The notes beneath the pieces were generated by a model that did not search any database, was not told the origin of the DNA, and saw only the letters and a list, made by a program, of their open reading frames with translations. Shown here piece by piece: positions 41,568-49,224 of a stretch of 64,000 bases of DNA (positions are counted from its first letter, which is position 1; every line of letters begins with the position of its first letter). Made by a program: the position numbers and the translations under genes. Source of the stretch: Methanoculleus marisnigri JR1 (GTDB taxonomy: Archaea; Halobacteriota; Methanomicrobia; Methanomicrobiales; Methanoculleaceae); contig NC_009051.1 of NCBI RefSeq assembly GCF_000015825.1, positions 1,668,695 through 1,732,694 of the forward strand, given 5' to 3'.

Positions 41568-41914
41568 ACATATCGCCTGCTGGCGTGCCCACGCCGCGGG
41601 CTCCCGGAGAAAACGGGAACCTCATATTATGCGGATTGGGCATCGTGCCAATCTGTGGATTTTGATTGCCGGATGCACCGGGTAAACGTGACAGAACAGA
41701 AAGCGGCCGATTAATAGCCGCCCCAATTCTCCAATTTCCTGGCGCCATCGAGCAATACAAGACAAATATGGGCGCGGATCAGTAGATATACCTTCGCACC
41801 CGGCGGATCGAAACGGGCTGTCGAACGTTCGTTTCCGGCGGGTACGCCCCCGGTTCGACGGGTATCCGGGCTCCCGGACAGCCCGGCTGATGAACACCGC
41901 GGGATCTTGATGAG
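41568..41914. other. Intergenic region, no gene seen
   Basis: About 350 bases upstream of the MATE gene and downstream of the ATP-cone gene. AT-rich words such as ACCTCATATTATGCGG (41619) may contain the MATE promoter. Open frames through here are chance. Confidence 0.4.
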
Positions 41915-41922
41915 AAAAAAAA
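41915..41922 (-). terminator. Oligo-T terminator of the GGR/RNase III/ATP-cone operon
   Basis: A run of eight T on the minus strand directly follows the TGA stop at 41923. Confidence 0.55.
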
Positions 41923-42210
41923 TCAGCGGGCAGGCAACCCCACGGCCGCCGCACCGCGTTTCTTGACGGCGCGGTCGTAAATGCGCCAGTTTTCCTCCCA
42001 CTCCGGGTTCCGGTCATGGAGCTGCTCGAGCACCCGGCGCCGGATCTCGCCGGAAGGCATTCCGTCGTAGGCGATCCGTTCGACGGCTTCGCCGATCGCC
42101 CTTGCCTCCTCCGGCGGCGCTCCCGATTTCAGCGCGCTCACGGTCACTTTCTCCCGCACGAACGGCTCTCTCCTGCCGTCGGCCTTGACAACATCGACCA
42201 GTTCAATCAC
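41923..42210 (-). CDS. Stand-alone ATP-cone domain protein
   Basis: From GTG 42210 the product has 95 residues. VIELVDVVKADGRREPFVREKVTVSALKSGAPPEEARAIGEAVERIAYDGMPSGEIRRRVLEQL is an ATP-cone domain, the nucleotide-sensing module of anaerobic ribonucleotide reductases and NrdR. No zinc ribbon or catalytic domain is attached. GTG 42228 is an alternative start; no in-frame ATG is well placed. The gene begins inside the 3' end of the RNase III-like gene, so it is translationally coupled and may act as a nucleotide-level sensor for that operon (inference). Confidence 0.78.
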   Translation of the reverse strand: MIELVDVVKADGRREPFVREKVTVSALKSGAPPEEARAIGEAVERIAYDGMPSGEIRRRVLEQLHDRNPEWEENWRIYDRAVKKRGAAAVGLPAR

Positions 42211-42262
42211 CTCGAGGAAGACGGAGGGCACCCGGGAATCATAACCGTTCCGGTTATCCCCG

Positions 42263-42958
42263 TCACGGGGCAGGCGGCCTGAGAAGTTCCGTTGCGGATG
42301 CAACTCCTTTCAGCCCCTCCCTGAGAAAGAGAATCCCGAAGACCGATTCGACCAGCGTCCCCTTGACGTGGTCGACCTTCCGTGTGCTTCGCGGGGTGTC
42401 GGGGTCGAAGTGGATCCGGTGCTCATACAGCCCCCAGCGATCGCAGAGCCGGGCGAGGTTCGAGTTCCGGTCGTATGCCTTCCGGTTCCCGGTCAGGACT
42501 CCGGCTTTCGCGATATCGGGATCCCAGATTGCCGGAAGAAGACCGATCTTTAGAGCGGCGTCACCGATCCACGCGAGCGCCCCCGCCACTTCGTGGAGCC
42601 CCGCGAGTTCCCGCAGGTTCGCATCGGTGAGGGTGCACCAGCAGCCGCTCTGAGCGTGCTCCGCTATCTCGTCGAAGAGGTTGCGGGTGCTCGGGCGGAA
42701 CATGGCAATGACGAACTGCTCGCGATCCCCGAGCGGGTAGCCGAGATCCGCCTCGACCTCCGGCTGCACCGTCCCCGAGATCACGGCTGCCTTCGCGAAG
42801 ATCGTCTCGATGTCCAGGACCCAGCGCCGGAACTTTTCGGCGTCTCCCATAGAGAGCGCCGGGGTCTCCCGCACGAAGTCGTCCCTGAGCGTTGTGAGCC
42901 GCCCCTCGATTCCCGGCAGGTCCCACGTAAGCGAGCGGTGCATCCCACTGCCCGTCAC
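42263..42958 (-). CDS. RNase III-domain-like protein
   Basis: The 231-residue product has, in its second half, LAWIGDAALKIGLL and KGTLVESVFGILFLREGL, which align in pattern with the RNase III signature (LExLGDAxL) and its second acidic helix (GDxxEAxxGAxxLDxG). The first Glu of the classic signature is Trp here, while Asp in GDA and Glu in VES are kept. There is no double-stranded-RNA-binding domain. RNase III-type proteins are rare in Archaea, so activity is uncertain. It overlaps the geranylgeranyl-reductase-family gene by four bases (ATGA), which fixes the start. Confidence 0.68.
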   Translation of the reverse strand: MTGSGMHRSLTWDLPGIEGRLTTLRDDFVRETPALSMGDAEKFRRWVLDIETIFAKAAVISGTVQPEVEADLGYPLGDREQFVIAMFRPSTRNLFDEIAEHAQSGCWCTLTDANLRELAGLHEVAGALAWIGDAALKIGLLPAIWDPDIAKAGVLTGNRKAYDRNSNLARLCDRWGLYEHRIHFDPDTPRSTRKVDHVKGTLVESVFGILFLREGLKGVASATELLRPPAP

Positions 42959-44052
42959 TCCCGTGGGGCATGAGCCTTTCGGAGACCGCCGTGAATGATG
43001 ACGTCTGCAATGCCGCGGCCCCCGAGGAGACGCATCGTCCGCTCGAGGAGGAAGTCCGAGCCGAGAATCCGGTCGGCCATCCTCTTCGTCCTTGCGGCGG
43101 CGAGAAGTTCACGGCCTATCGCCGAACGCCACTCCCACTCGTAGGCCGCGAGGGGCTCGCCGCGGAGCAGGTGATTCGCCGCCGCAAGCCCGGCAAGCCG
43201 TCCGCAGATCATCGCGGGCGCAATACCCCCTCCGTTGGACGCGACGACGTGGCCCGCGGCGTCGCCTACGGCGAGGACGTTTTCGCGGACGGTCTCACGG
43301 ATAGGGCCGGAGACGGGCACGAACCCGGCCTGGACGTCGCGGGCGGAGAACCCCTGGCTCGCGAGGAACGCTCTCAGGAGAACCGGAACCGGGACATCTC
43401 TCTTCTGCACGCCGAGCCCGGCGTTTGCACACCCCCGTTTCGGGAAGACCCATGCGTAGCCTCCCGGGGCGATACGGTTCCCGAAGAAGAACTTCAGGCG
43501 GTCGCCGAACTCCCCGTCGACCCGGCAGGTTATGGCGGGGGCGAGCACGGCGCTCCGCTCCATCCCGGCCGAGCGGCATACGCGGGAAAGCGGGCCGTCC
43601 GCGGCGACGACGACGCGAGCCTCGACCTCGCCCCGGGTGGTCGTTACCCGGCTGCCTTCCCGGCCGAGGAACTTCGTATCCGGCAGGAGCTCGGCACCCT
43701 CACGAACGGCCGCATCCGCGAGATGCCGGTCGAATGCATCCCTGTCGACGGTGTAGCCGGGGAGCTCGAACTCGTACTCCCGGCCGCCGGGAGAGACGGC
43801 GACGGCGCCCCGGATCTCCCGCCGGATCAGCCCGGGGTCGACGGGGAAGAGTTCGTCGAGCCCGGAGGCGTTCGGGAGCACGCTCGCGAGGACCTCCGAT
43901 GACGCGTTGAACTCCCCGCAGCAGACGGGGACGCCGATCGTTCTCCGCTTATCGATCAGAAGGACGTCGAGCCCCGTTTTTGCCGCGTAGCGCGCGGCGG
44001 TGCTGCCCGCGGGGCCCGCACCGACGACGACTACGTCGCACCGGTTTTGCAT
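42955..44052 (-). CDS. Geranylgeranyl reductase family flavoprotein
   Basis: The 365-residue product has an FAD-binding N terminus (DVVVVGAGPAGSTAARYAAKTGLDVLLIDKR), GVPVCCGEF with the Cys seen in archaeal family members, and ENVLAVGDAAGHVVASNGGGIAPAM, the second FAD motif. The family saturates isoprenoid chains of archaeal lipids, menaquinone or dolichol. Which isoprenoid cannot be told. It is coupled downstream to the RNase III-like gene, an unexpected partner. Confidence 0.88.
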   Translation of the reverse strand: MQNRCDVVVVGAGPAGSTAARYAAKTGLDVLLIDKRRTIGVPVCCGEFNASSEVLASVLPNASGLDELFPVDPGLIRREIRGAVAVSPGGREYEFELPGYTVDRDAFDRHLADAAVREGAELLPDTKFLGREGSRVTTTRGEVEARVVVAADGPLSRVCRSAGMERSAVLAPAITCRVDGEFGDRLKFFFGNRIAPGGYAWVFPKRGCANAGLGVQKRDVPVPVLLRAFLASQGFSARDVQAGFVPVSGPIRETVRENVLAVGDAAGHVVASNGGGIAPAMICGRLAGLAAANHLLRGEPLAAYEWEWRSAIGRELLAAARTKRMADRILGSDFLLERTMRLLGGRGIADVIIHGGLRKAHAPRE

Positions 44053-44097
44053 CGGTGCTCTCGTAAGGAGGGATAGGGTATAAAAAAGAGTGGGACG

Positions 44098-44343
44098 TTA
44101 CTCCGCGCTTCGCTTCCGCAGCCGCTCGATCCTCTCCGCCACCCGCCGCCTCGCCGCCTCCGTCTCCGCGACGTCCCGGCGGAACGCGACCTCCAGGATA
44201 TCGCCCTCCCGGGCACCGGGCGGAAGGAGGGAGCGGGGGAGCGTGAGCCGGATCGACTCGTCCTCGCGGAGGAGGAGGACGGCAAGGCCCTCCTCGACGC
44301 GATCGAGGCTCACCCGGAAGGCCGACTCATCCTCCGCCATCAT
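44098..44343 (-). CDS. DUF3006-like small protein
   Basis: The product has 81 residues: SAFRVSLDRVEEGLAVLLLREDESIRLTLPRSLLPPGAREGDILEVAFRRDVAETEAARRRVAERIERL. This is the DUF3006 pattern, a small beta domain with a charged helical tail. Its ATG overlaps the stop of the metallo-beta-lactamase gene (TGATG). DUF3006 genes are commonly found next to ComEC-like hydrolases, which is the arrangement here. Function unknown. Confidence 0.82.
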   Translation of the reverse strand: MMAEDESAFRVSLDRVEEGLAVLLLREDESIRLTLPRSLLPPGAREGDILEVAFRRDVAETEAARRRVAERIERLRKRSAE

Positions 44344-45608
44344 CACCGCTCCATGGTGCTGACGACGGTCCCGTTCGCGTCGGCAAGCGTGGCGAGGTCG
44401 CCGTCGTTGTTCCAGACCGCGCTTCCCCGGCCCCAGTAGAGGTCGGTCGCGGTATCGTTGCCCGCCCCGGAGTGGACGGTGACGTCGGCGCCCGGATCGA
44501 GCGTGTAGACCGGGAAGGTGTAGGTGTTGCGCGTCCCTTCGTCGGTGATCGTCCAGCCGGTGAGGTTGACCGCCGTTTCGTCCGCGTTCGCGACGGCGAT
44601 CCACTCCTCCTGGAGGCCGAGGTCGCTGATGTATACGCCGGATGAGGGAGCGGGCGTCGCCGTCGCTGTCGGGGTCGCCGTTGCGGCCGCGGTCGTTGCC
44701 CCGGCCGTCACGGTGGCGGCGGGTGCCCCGCCGGCGGCAACGGTGAGCGCCGTTCCGTCGGTGGCGACGATGACGGTTCCGTCAAGGTCGGTCCGGTAGA
44801 TGCGCGAGCCGGTCGCCTCGAGGCGTTCGACCGCTTCCTCATGGGGGTGGCCGTAGTCGTTCCCCTCGCCGACCTCGATGACGCTGATCGCGGGGCTGAC
44901 CGAGGAGAGGAACTCCGCCGAAGAGGCGTACCGGCTCGCGTGATGGCCGACTTTCAGGACGTCGGCATCGAGGTCGAGCCCGGCCTCCGCCATGCTCTCC
45001 TCTGCCGGGGTCCCGGCATCGCCCGTGAAGAGGTACGAGATCTCTCCATACGTCACCATCAGGACGACGGAGTCCTCGTTTATGTCGCCGAGCGGCTCTG
45101 CGCCCGGGTTCAGGATCAGGATCTCGAGGTCGGGATCGAGGGCGACCGACTGCCCGCGCTCCGCCGCGGTGTAGGGTATCCCCAGGTCTTCGACCAGGAC
45201 GAGCAGGTTCTCGTAGGTCGCGGTCGGGTGCGGCTGCGCGGCATCGACGAACCTGCCGACCGGGTAGGCGGAGATGACGTCGGAAAGGCCTCCGATGTGA
45301 TCGGAGTGCGCATGGGTCGCCACGACCACGTCGAGTGTCTCGACGTTCCTCTCATCGAGGTATGCAATGACGCGCTCCCCCATCCCGCGTTCGCCGGCAT
45401 CGATGAGCATGGTCTTATCGCGGAACTCGATCAGGATCGAATCGCCCTGCCCGACGTCGATGAAATGGACGACGAGATCGCCGGATAGGTCGGAGCCGAT
45501 CTCCGGCTGCTGCCCGGAAGGGTTGGAACAGCCTGCGGTGACGAGGCAGGCAACGGTGCATGCACAGAGTGCTATGCAGATCAGGTATCGTGCAGGTATG
45601 GACGACAT
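44343..45608 (-). CDS. Lipoprotein with ComEC-like metallo-beta-lactamase domain and lamin-tail domain
   Basis: The 421-residue product has a lipoprotein signal (CLVTAGC, lipidated Cys27). A metallo-beta-lactamase domain of the ComEC/Rec2 type follows (VVHFIDVGQGDSILIEF, THAHSDHIGG at 98-107, FTGDAGTPAEE, VLKVGHHASRYASS). After an Ala/Thr-rich linker with ATPTATATP repeats comes a C-terminal lamin-tail-like domain (SGVYISDLGLQEEWIAVAN...WTITDEGTRNTYTFP). It is predicted to hydrolyse phosphodiester or similar bonds outside the cell. A TATA-like CTTATAGC about 30 bases upstream fits ATG 45608 as a leaderless start. Confidence 0.88.
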   Translation of the reverse strand: MSSIPARYLICIALCACTVACLVTAGCSNPSGQQPEIGSDLSGDLVVHFIDVGQGDSILIEFRDKTMLIDAGERGMGERVIAYLDERNVETLDVVVATHAHSDHIGGLSDVISAYPVGRFVDAAQPHPTATYENLLVLVEDLGIPYTAAERGQSVALDPDLEILILNPGAEPLGDINEDSVVLMVTYGEISYLFTGDAGTPAEESMAEAGLDLDADVLKVGHHASRYASSAEFLSSVSPAISVIEVGEGNDYGHPHEEAVERLEATGSRIYRTDLDGTVIVATDGTALTVAAGGAPAATVTAGATTAAATATPTATATPAPSSGVYISDLGLQEEWIAVANADETAVNLTGWTITDEGTRNTYTFPVYTLDPGADVTVHSGAGNDTATDLYWGRGSAVWNNDGDLATLADANGTVVSTMER

Positions 45609-45793
45609 TGCTCTCTACACAAGTAGAGGGCGCCAGGGCTATAAGTGTGCTGAGGTCGGGCATCGGCACCGTACCCGGCGTTCCGGGCATGTGCTCGATC
45701 CGCCGGCGGAAGGGAGGGAACAGGGGATGGTGGAAGCGCGCAGGAATGGAAAGGATGATATGCGTCGACCGTCACCCCTTATCAGTAAGGACG

Positions 45794-46618
45794 ATGAAGG
45801 AAGTATCACCCCTTGAGATCTATAACGAGTACCACGACGACGTTCAGGCAATTTTCCGGTCGAGACTGCTGACGCAGGTGATGATTGCCCTCGGCAGCGG
45901 GAGCAAACCGCTTTCGACCCTTCGCGACATCACAGGGAGTTCGTCGCAGGCGCTTATCCCGAAGATCCGGTACCTTGAGGGCCTGCATTACGTCGAATCG
46001 GTGAAGGGAGACTACGCGCTCACCCCCATGGGCAGACTCGTCGAACCGAAGATCGAGCGGGTGGTTATGCTCATGGGAGTGCTCCAGAAGCACAGGAACT
46101 TCTGGATTGAACACGATATCGAGGGCATACCCCCGGAATTCCTGGATGAACTTGAACACCTGTACAATATAGAGCTCGTAAAGGATGTTGAGGAGAACAT
46201 CTTCGCCGTATACACGGTCTTTCAATCCATACTCAGGAAAGCATCGTGGATCCACGGCGTATCATCGATTATGAGCCCGGTTCATGTAGAGGCAATTAAA
46301 GAAGCGGCTATAGGCAGCACACCGATCGAACTCGTCGTCTCCGAAGAAATCGCCCGGGGACTGGTCTCCGGGCCATACAACACGGTACTGGAAACCCTGA
46401 AGAGATGCAAAAAATTCAGAATTTACGTCGCTCCTTCGCCAATCCACCTCGGGATGACAGTAACGGACGGATATCTCTCGTTAGGTCTGTACAGGCGCGA
46501 TACCGACAAATATGATACCACTACCGATCTCATCAGCACCGACGCTGCGGCGGTCTCCTGGGGCGAGAGACTCTTCCAGCACTACAAAGCAGACGCCAGA
46601 CCGCTGAAACTGTCCTGA
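45794..46618 (+). CDS. Winged-helix transcriptional regulator with DUF1724 domain (FilR1/MTH313-like)
   Basis: From ATG 45794 the product has 274 residues. The N-terminal winged helix reads LLTQVMIALGSGSKPLSTLRDITGSSSQALIPKIRYLEGLHYVES. The C-terminal DUF1724 domain has LRKASWIHGVSSIMSPVHVEAI and VVSEEIARGLVSG. This family is largely confined to methanogens and relatives, and FilR1 in Methanosaeta controls filament formation. The frame extends upstream, but AAGGA and the family's usual opening favour 45794. It is divergent from the metallo-beta-lactamase lipoprotein and might regulate it or the downstream UbiA gene (inference). Confidence 0.85.
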   Translation: MKEVSPLEIYNEYHDDVQAIFRSRLLTQVMIALGSGSKPLSTLRDITGSSSQALIPKIRYLEGLHYVESVKGDYALTPMGRLVEPKIERVVMLMGVLQKHRNFWIEHDIEGIPPEFLDELEHLYNIELVKDVEENIFAVYTVFQSILRKASWIHGVSSIMSPVHVEAIKEAAIGSTPIELVVSEEIARGLVSGPYNTVLETLKRCKKFRIYVAPSPIHLGMTVTDGYLSLGLYRRDTDKYDTTTDLISTDAAAVSWGERLFQHYKADARPLKLS

Positions 46619-46625
46619 TAGCCTC

Positions 46626-46631
46626 TTTTTT
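46626..46631 (+). terminator. Oligo-T terminator after the regulator gene
   Basis: CTCTTTTTTAGG follows the TGA stop by seven bases. Confidence 0.4.
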
Positions 46632-46847
46632 AGGACCCAATCGCCCGGTGCCCGATAGGACACCCGGCAAAACGCCGTTCCACGGTCCGGGGGATATACT
46701 ATCGTTCAGGGTTCGGACAATTTTCTCTTCGCGTTCGTTGAGCGGAACGGAGAGGGGGCGAATGCACCGCTCCGGCCTGCTCATTTCTTTGCTGAAATAA
46801 CGTGTTTAAATACCGCAACGCATCGAAGTGATGAATCTTCGTCGGAG

Positions 46848-46858
46848 TAATAAATATT
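46848..46858 (+). promoter_or_regulatory. TATA box of the UbiA-like gene
   Basis: TAATAAATATT lies 25-35 bases before ATG 46883, the distance for a leaderless or nearly leaderless transcript. Confidence 0.55.
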
Positions 46859-46882
46859 CACCTGTTCTCTGAAAAACACTCC

Positions 46883-47794
46883 ATGTTCGGATTTGCAAAT
46901 AATACCAACCCGATCCAACCAACCCGACAGATCGTCGTCCAACTTTTCGTGTACAGTTCCCTGTATCTATCTATAGCAGGAGTGGCGATGGTGTATATCT
47001 CGTGCCTCCTGCACGGCCTCCCCTTCGACCCGGTTGCGGCGGCAATACTGATGCTCGTCGTATTCGCCGTCTACAACCTCAACCGCAAGACCGACGAGGA
47101 CGAGGACGCCATAAATCACACGGAACGGTATGCTTTCACAAAGGAGTACGAGGTCATCCTCTTCCTTTCCGCAGTCGGCGCTTACATCAGTGCCCTCTGC
47201 CTCTCCTTCATTCAGGGCATCGACAGCCTCTTCGTCACGACCGTGCCCCTGGTCGCCGGGATCGTTTATAGTGTACCGCTCTTTCCCGCCCGGCTCGGGT
47301 TTCGGCGATTGAAAGAGGTGCCTCTGATGAAGAGCCTTATCGTGGCGTTCTCCTGGGCCGTCCCTCCGGCGCTCCTGCCGGTCCTCCACGCCGGCCTTCC
47401 CGCAGGTTTCGCCACCGGCATCGTCGCCGCCTTCTTCTTCTTCCTGGTCTTCATCAACACCGTGGTCTTTGACATACGGGATGTGGAAGGCGACATGGCG
47501 TCGGGCGTCAAAACGCTCCCGACGATCCTCGGCCCCCGGAGGACGCTCCTCCTCCTCACGGGGATGAACCTGGCAGCCGGAGCCGCGCTGGTGCTCGTCG
47601 GCGGGTTCCTGTCGGGTGTCTATCCGGCACTGTTGCTGGCTGCGGGGATAGGCTACGTTCAGGGTTACCTCCTGTGCTTCCATCGGCTTGTGAAGGAAAA
47701 ACTCCTCTTTGAACTGTTTGCCGACGGACAGTTCATCCTGCTGGCCATCATCCTCTACCTCCTCACCCTTGCAGTTCAGTATCTCCCGGTATGA
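46883..47794 (+). CDS. UbiA-family prenyltransferase-like membrane protein
   Basis: The 303-residue product has eight or more membrane helices. The first Asp-rich motif is changed (VYNLNRKTDEDEDAIN instead of the classical NDxxDxxxD), while the second, FDIRDVEGDMASGVKTLPTILG, is typical of UbiA enzymes. It is thus a divergent family member; the acceptor molecule is unknown. It differs clearly from the ether-lipid enzyme at 26.1 kb. Confidence 0.83.
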   Translation: MFGFANNTNPIQPTRQIVVQLFVYSSLYLSIAGVAMVYISCLLHGLPFDPVAAAILMLVVFAVYNLNRKTDEDEDAINHTERYAFTKEYEVILFLSAVGAYISALCLSFIQGIDSLFVTTVPLVAGIVYSVPLFPARLGFRRLKEVPLMKSLIVAFSWAVPPALLPVLHAGLPAGFATGIVAAFFFFLVFINTVVFDIRDVEGDMASGVKTLPTILGPRRTLLLLTGMNLAAGAALVLVGGFLSGVYPALLLAAGIGYVQGYLLCFHRLVKEKLLFELFADGQFILLAIILYLLTLAVQYLPV

Positions 47795-47877
47795 ACAGCC
47801 GTGAAGATTCATTGAAGAGGTGAAAATTCATCGACACAATAAATGTCTGGCAGCCGGAGAGCATCTTAGGGTACGAC

Positions 47878-48153
47878 ATGAGATCTCCCCGCGGCAGCGA
47901 TCCGCTGAAGAGTAACCCCGATGCTCAATACCCCGAGGCACAGGAGCGGGGGATGCATACGTTGCACGATGCAGAAACGGGAGGGCTCTTGCTGCAGAAA
48001 GAGGAGAAGCCGCAACTATGGGGATGCACTTCATGCATGTATTATGATCCCGGGTGCGCCTACTGCGCCTACATCCACGCTCCCGTGGACATACTGTTCG
48101 TCTGTCCGCAGGTTCTCGACAGGCGCAGGCAGCCCCCGGGGCCTGCACAGTAA
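47878..48153 (+). CDS. Small cysteine-rich protein of unknown function (91 aa)
   Basis: The 91-residue frame from ATG 47878 has a polar, disorder-prone N-terminal half and a compact Cys cluster in the second half: CTSCMYYDPGCAYCAYIH...LFVCPQ. Two CxxC pairs plus one Cys could bind zinc or an iron-sulfur cluster. A TATA-like CAATAAATGTC lies about 35 bases upstream. Not recognised as a family. The clustered cysteines argue for a real protein, but no other support is available. Confidence 0.5.
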   Translation: MRSPRGSDPLKSNPDAQYPEAQERGMHTLHDAETGGLLLQKEEKPQLWGCTSCMYYDPGCAYCAYIHAPVDILFVCPQVLDRRRQPPGPAQ

Positions 48154-48265
48154 GGTTGCGCCGTTCGTCAGGCAATATCTCCAGAGACCGCTCCCGCCGG
48201 GCGGAAGGGAGGAGGGATCGGGATCCCCAACGTTTTTGTGGTCCCCCCGCTATAGCCGGACTGTC

Positions 48266-49162
48266 ATGCCGGGTGCGGACTACATCTACCCGAACGTCAC
48301 GGAGGTGACCCAACGGGGCGGGCTCCTCGAGCGCTGGCGCCTCGCCGAGCCGCTCGGGTGTGCGTATATCGAGATCCCTGCCGACTTCGTCAAGAACAAA
48401 ACGGAGGTGGAGCGGACGGGGCAGGAGATCGGGTCGATCCTCAACCGATCGTCCGTCGAACTCCTTTACGAGCAGGATACGGCCCTTCCGGGCAACCTCA
48501 GATACCTCCTGCACACCGAACCGGCCATCCCCAGGAGAGACCCGCACGGCAGGCAGACGACGGCAAACCTGCGGTGGCGCGACCCCGGCTGGGTGGCTGA
48601 TTTCGGGGATATGCTCCTTGAGATCGAGGACTTTCTGGGTATCCCCCCGGAGATAATCGAGATTCACCCCGGCGACCGGAGGAACACCCACGCCGATATC
48701 GTCACGGCGATGCACGCCCTGATCGCCGCCCACTGGAACGCCTTCGGGACGGAACCGCTGGTGCTGCTCGAGCACCATAAGGACCAGAGCATCTCCACGG
48801 GTAGCCAGATACGGTCGTTCTGGGCGACACTCAAAGATATCCATCCCGAGATCGCCGGGCTGGCCGGGATAGCACTCGATCCCTGGCACCTCCACGCCGC
48901 CGCGAAAGAGGACTTTCCCGGATCTCTTGGCGAGGTTCCGCCCGATTCCCTGCGGGCGTTTCATATCCACAACGATCTCCGGCCTCCGTCGCCGGAAGAC
49001 AGGGTGCCCTGGCCGCAGGTCTTTGGGATGATCGCCGACGTCTCAAAGACGCCCCGCATAAAACCCGTGGTCTACCAGAAGAGCAGGGTTCCCGCGGCGA
49101 TTAACTTCTGCAGAGAGATGCTCGCCGCGCCGCGGGCGGCATACGCCGGGCCGCCTGCATGA
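48266..49162 (+). CDS. Putative xylose-isomerase-like TIM-barrel protein
   Basis: From ATG 48266 (MPGADYIYPNVTEV) the product has 298 residues. Metal-type motifs occur at regular intervals as in endonuclease IV/xylose isomerase barrels: CAYIEIPADF, IEIHPGDRRNTHAD, VLLEHHKDQS, IALDPWHLHAA and RAFHIHND. The pattern suggests a divalent-metal TIM barrel acting on a sugar or abasic DNA, but no specific family is recognised with certainty. An upstream extension of the frame covers the small Cys-rich gene in another frame and is rejected. Confidence 0.6.
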   Translation: MPGADYIYPNVTEVTQRGGLLERWRLAEPLGCAYIEIPADFVKNKTEVERTGQEIGSILNRSSVELLYEQDTALPGNLRYLLHTEPAIPRRDPHGRQTTANLRWRDPGWVADFGDMLLEIEDFLGIPPEIIEIHPGDRRNTHADIVTAMHALIAAHWNAFGTEPLVLLEHHKDQSISTGSQIRSFWATLKDIHPEIAGLAGIALDPWHLHAAAKEDFPGSLGEVPPDSLRAFHIHNDLRPPSPEDRVPWPQVFGMIADVSKTPRIKPVVYQKSRVPAAINFCREMLAAPRAAYAGPPA

Positions 49163-49224
49163 CGGTTCGGCCCGACCCCGATCCTCGCCAACATTCATAA
49201 CCTCAAACTGCCACAGGGTGTCGC

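Noticed and set aside
41622-42017. Short open frames in the gap between the MATE and ATP-cone genes
   Set aside because: Composition is not protein-like, frames overlap each other and the ATP-cone gene, and no ribosome-binding site is placed well.
47921-48265. Upstream extension of the TIM-barrel protein to 413 residues
   Set aside because: It runs across the small Cys-rich gene in another frame and has no conserved character.
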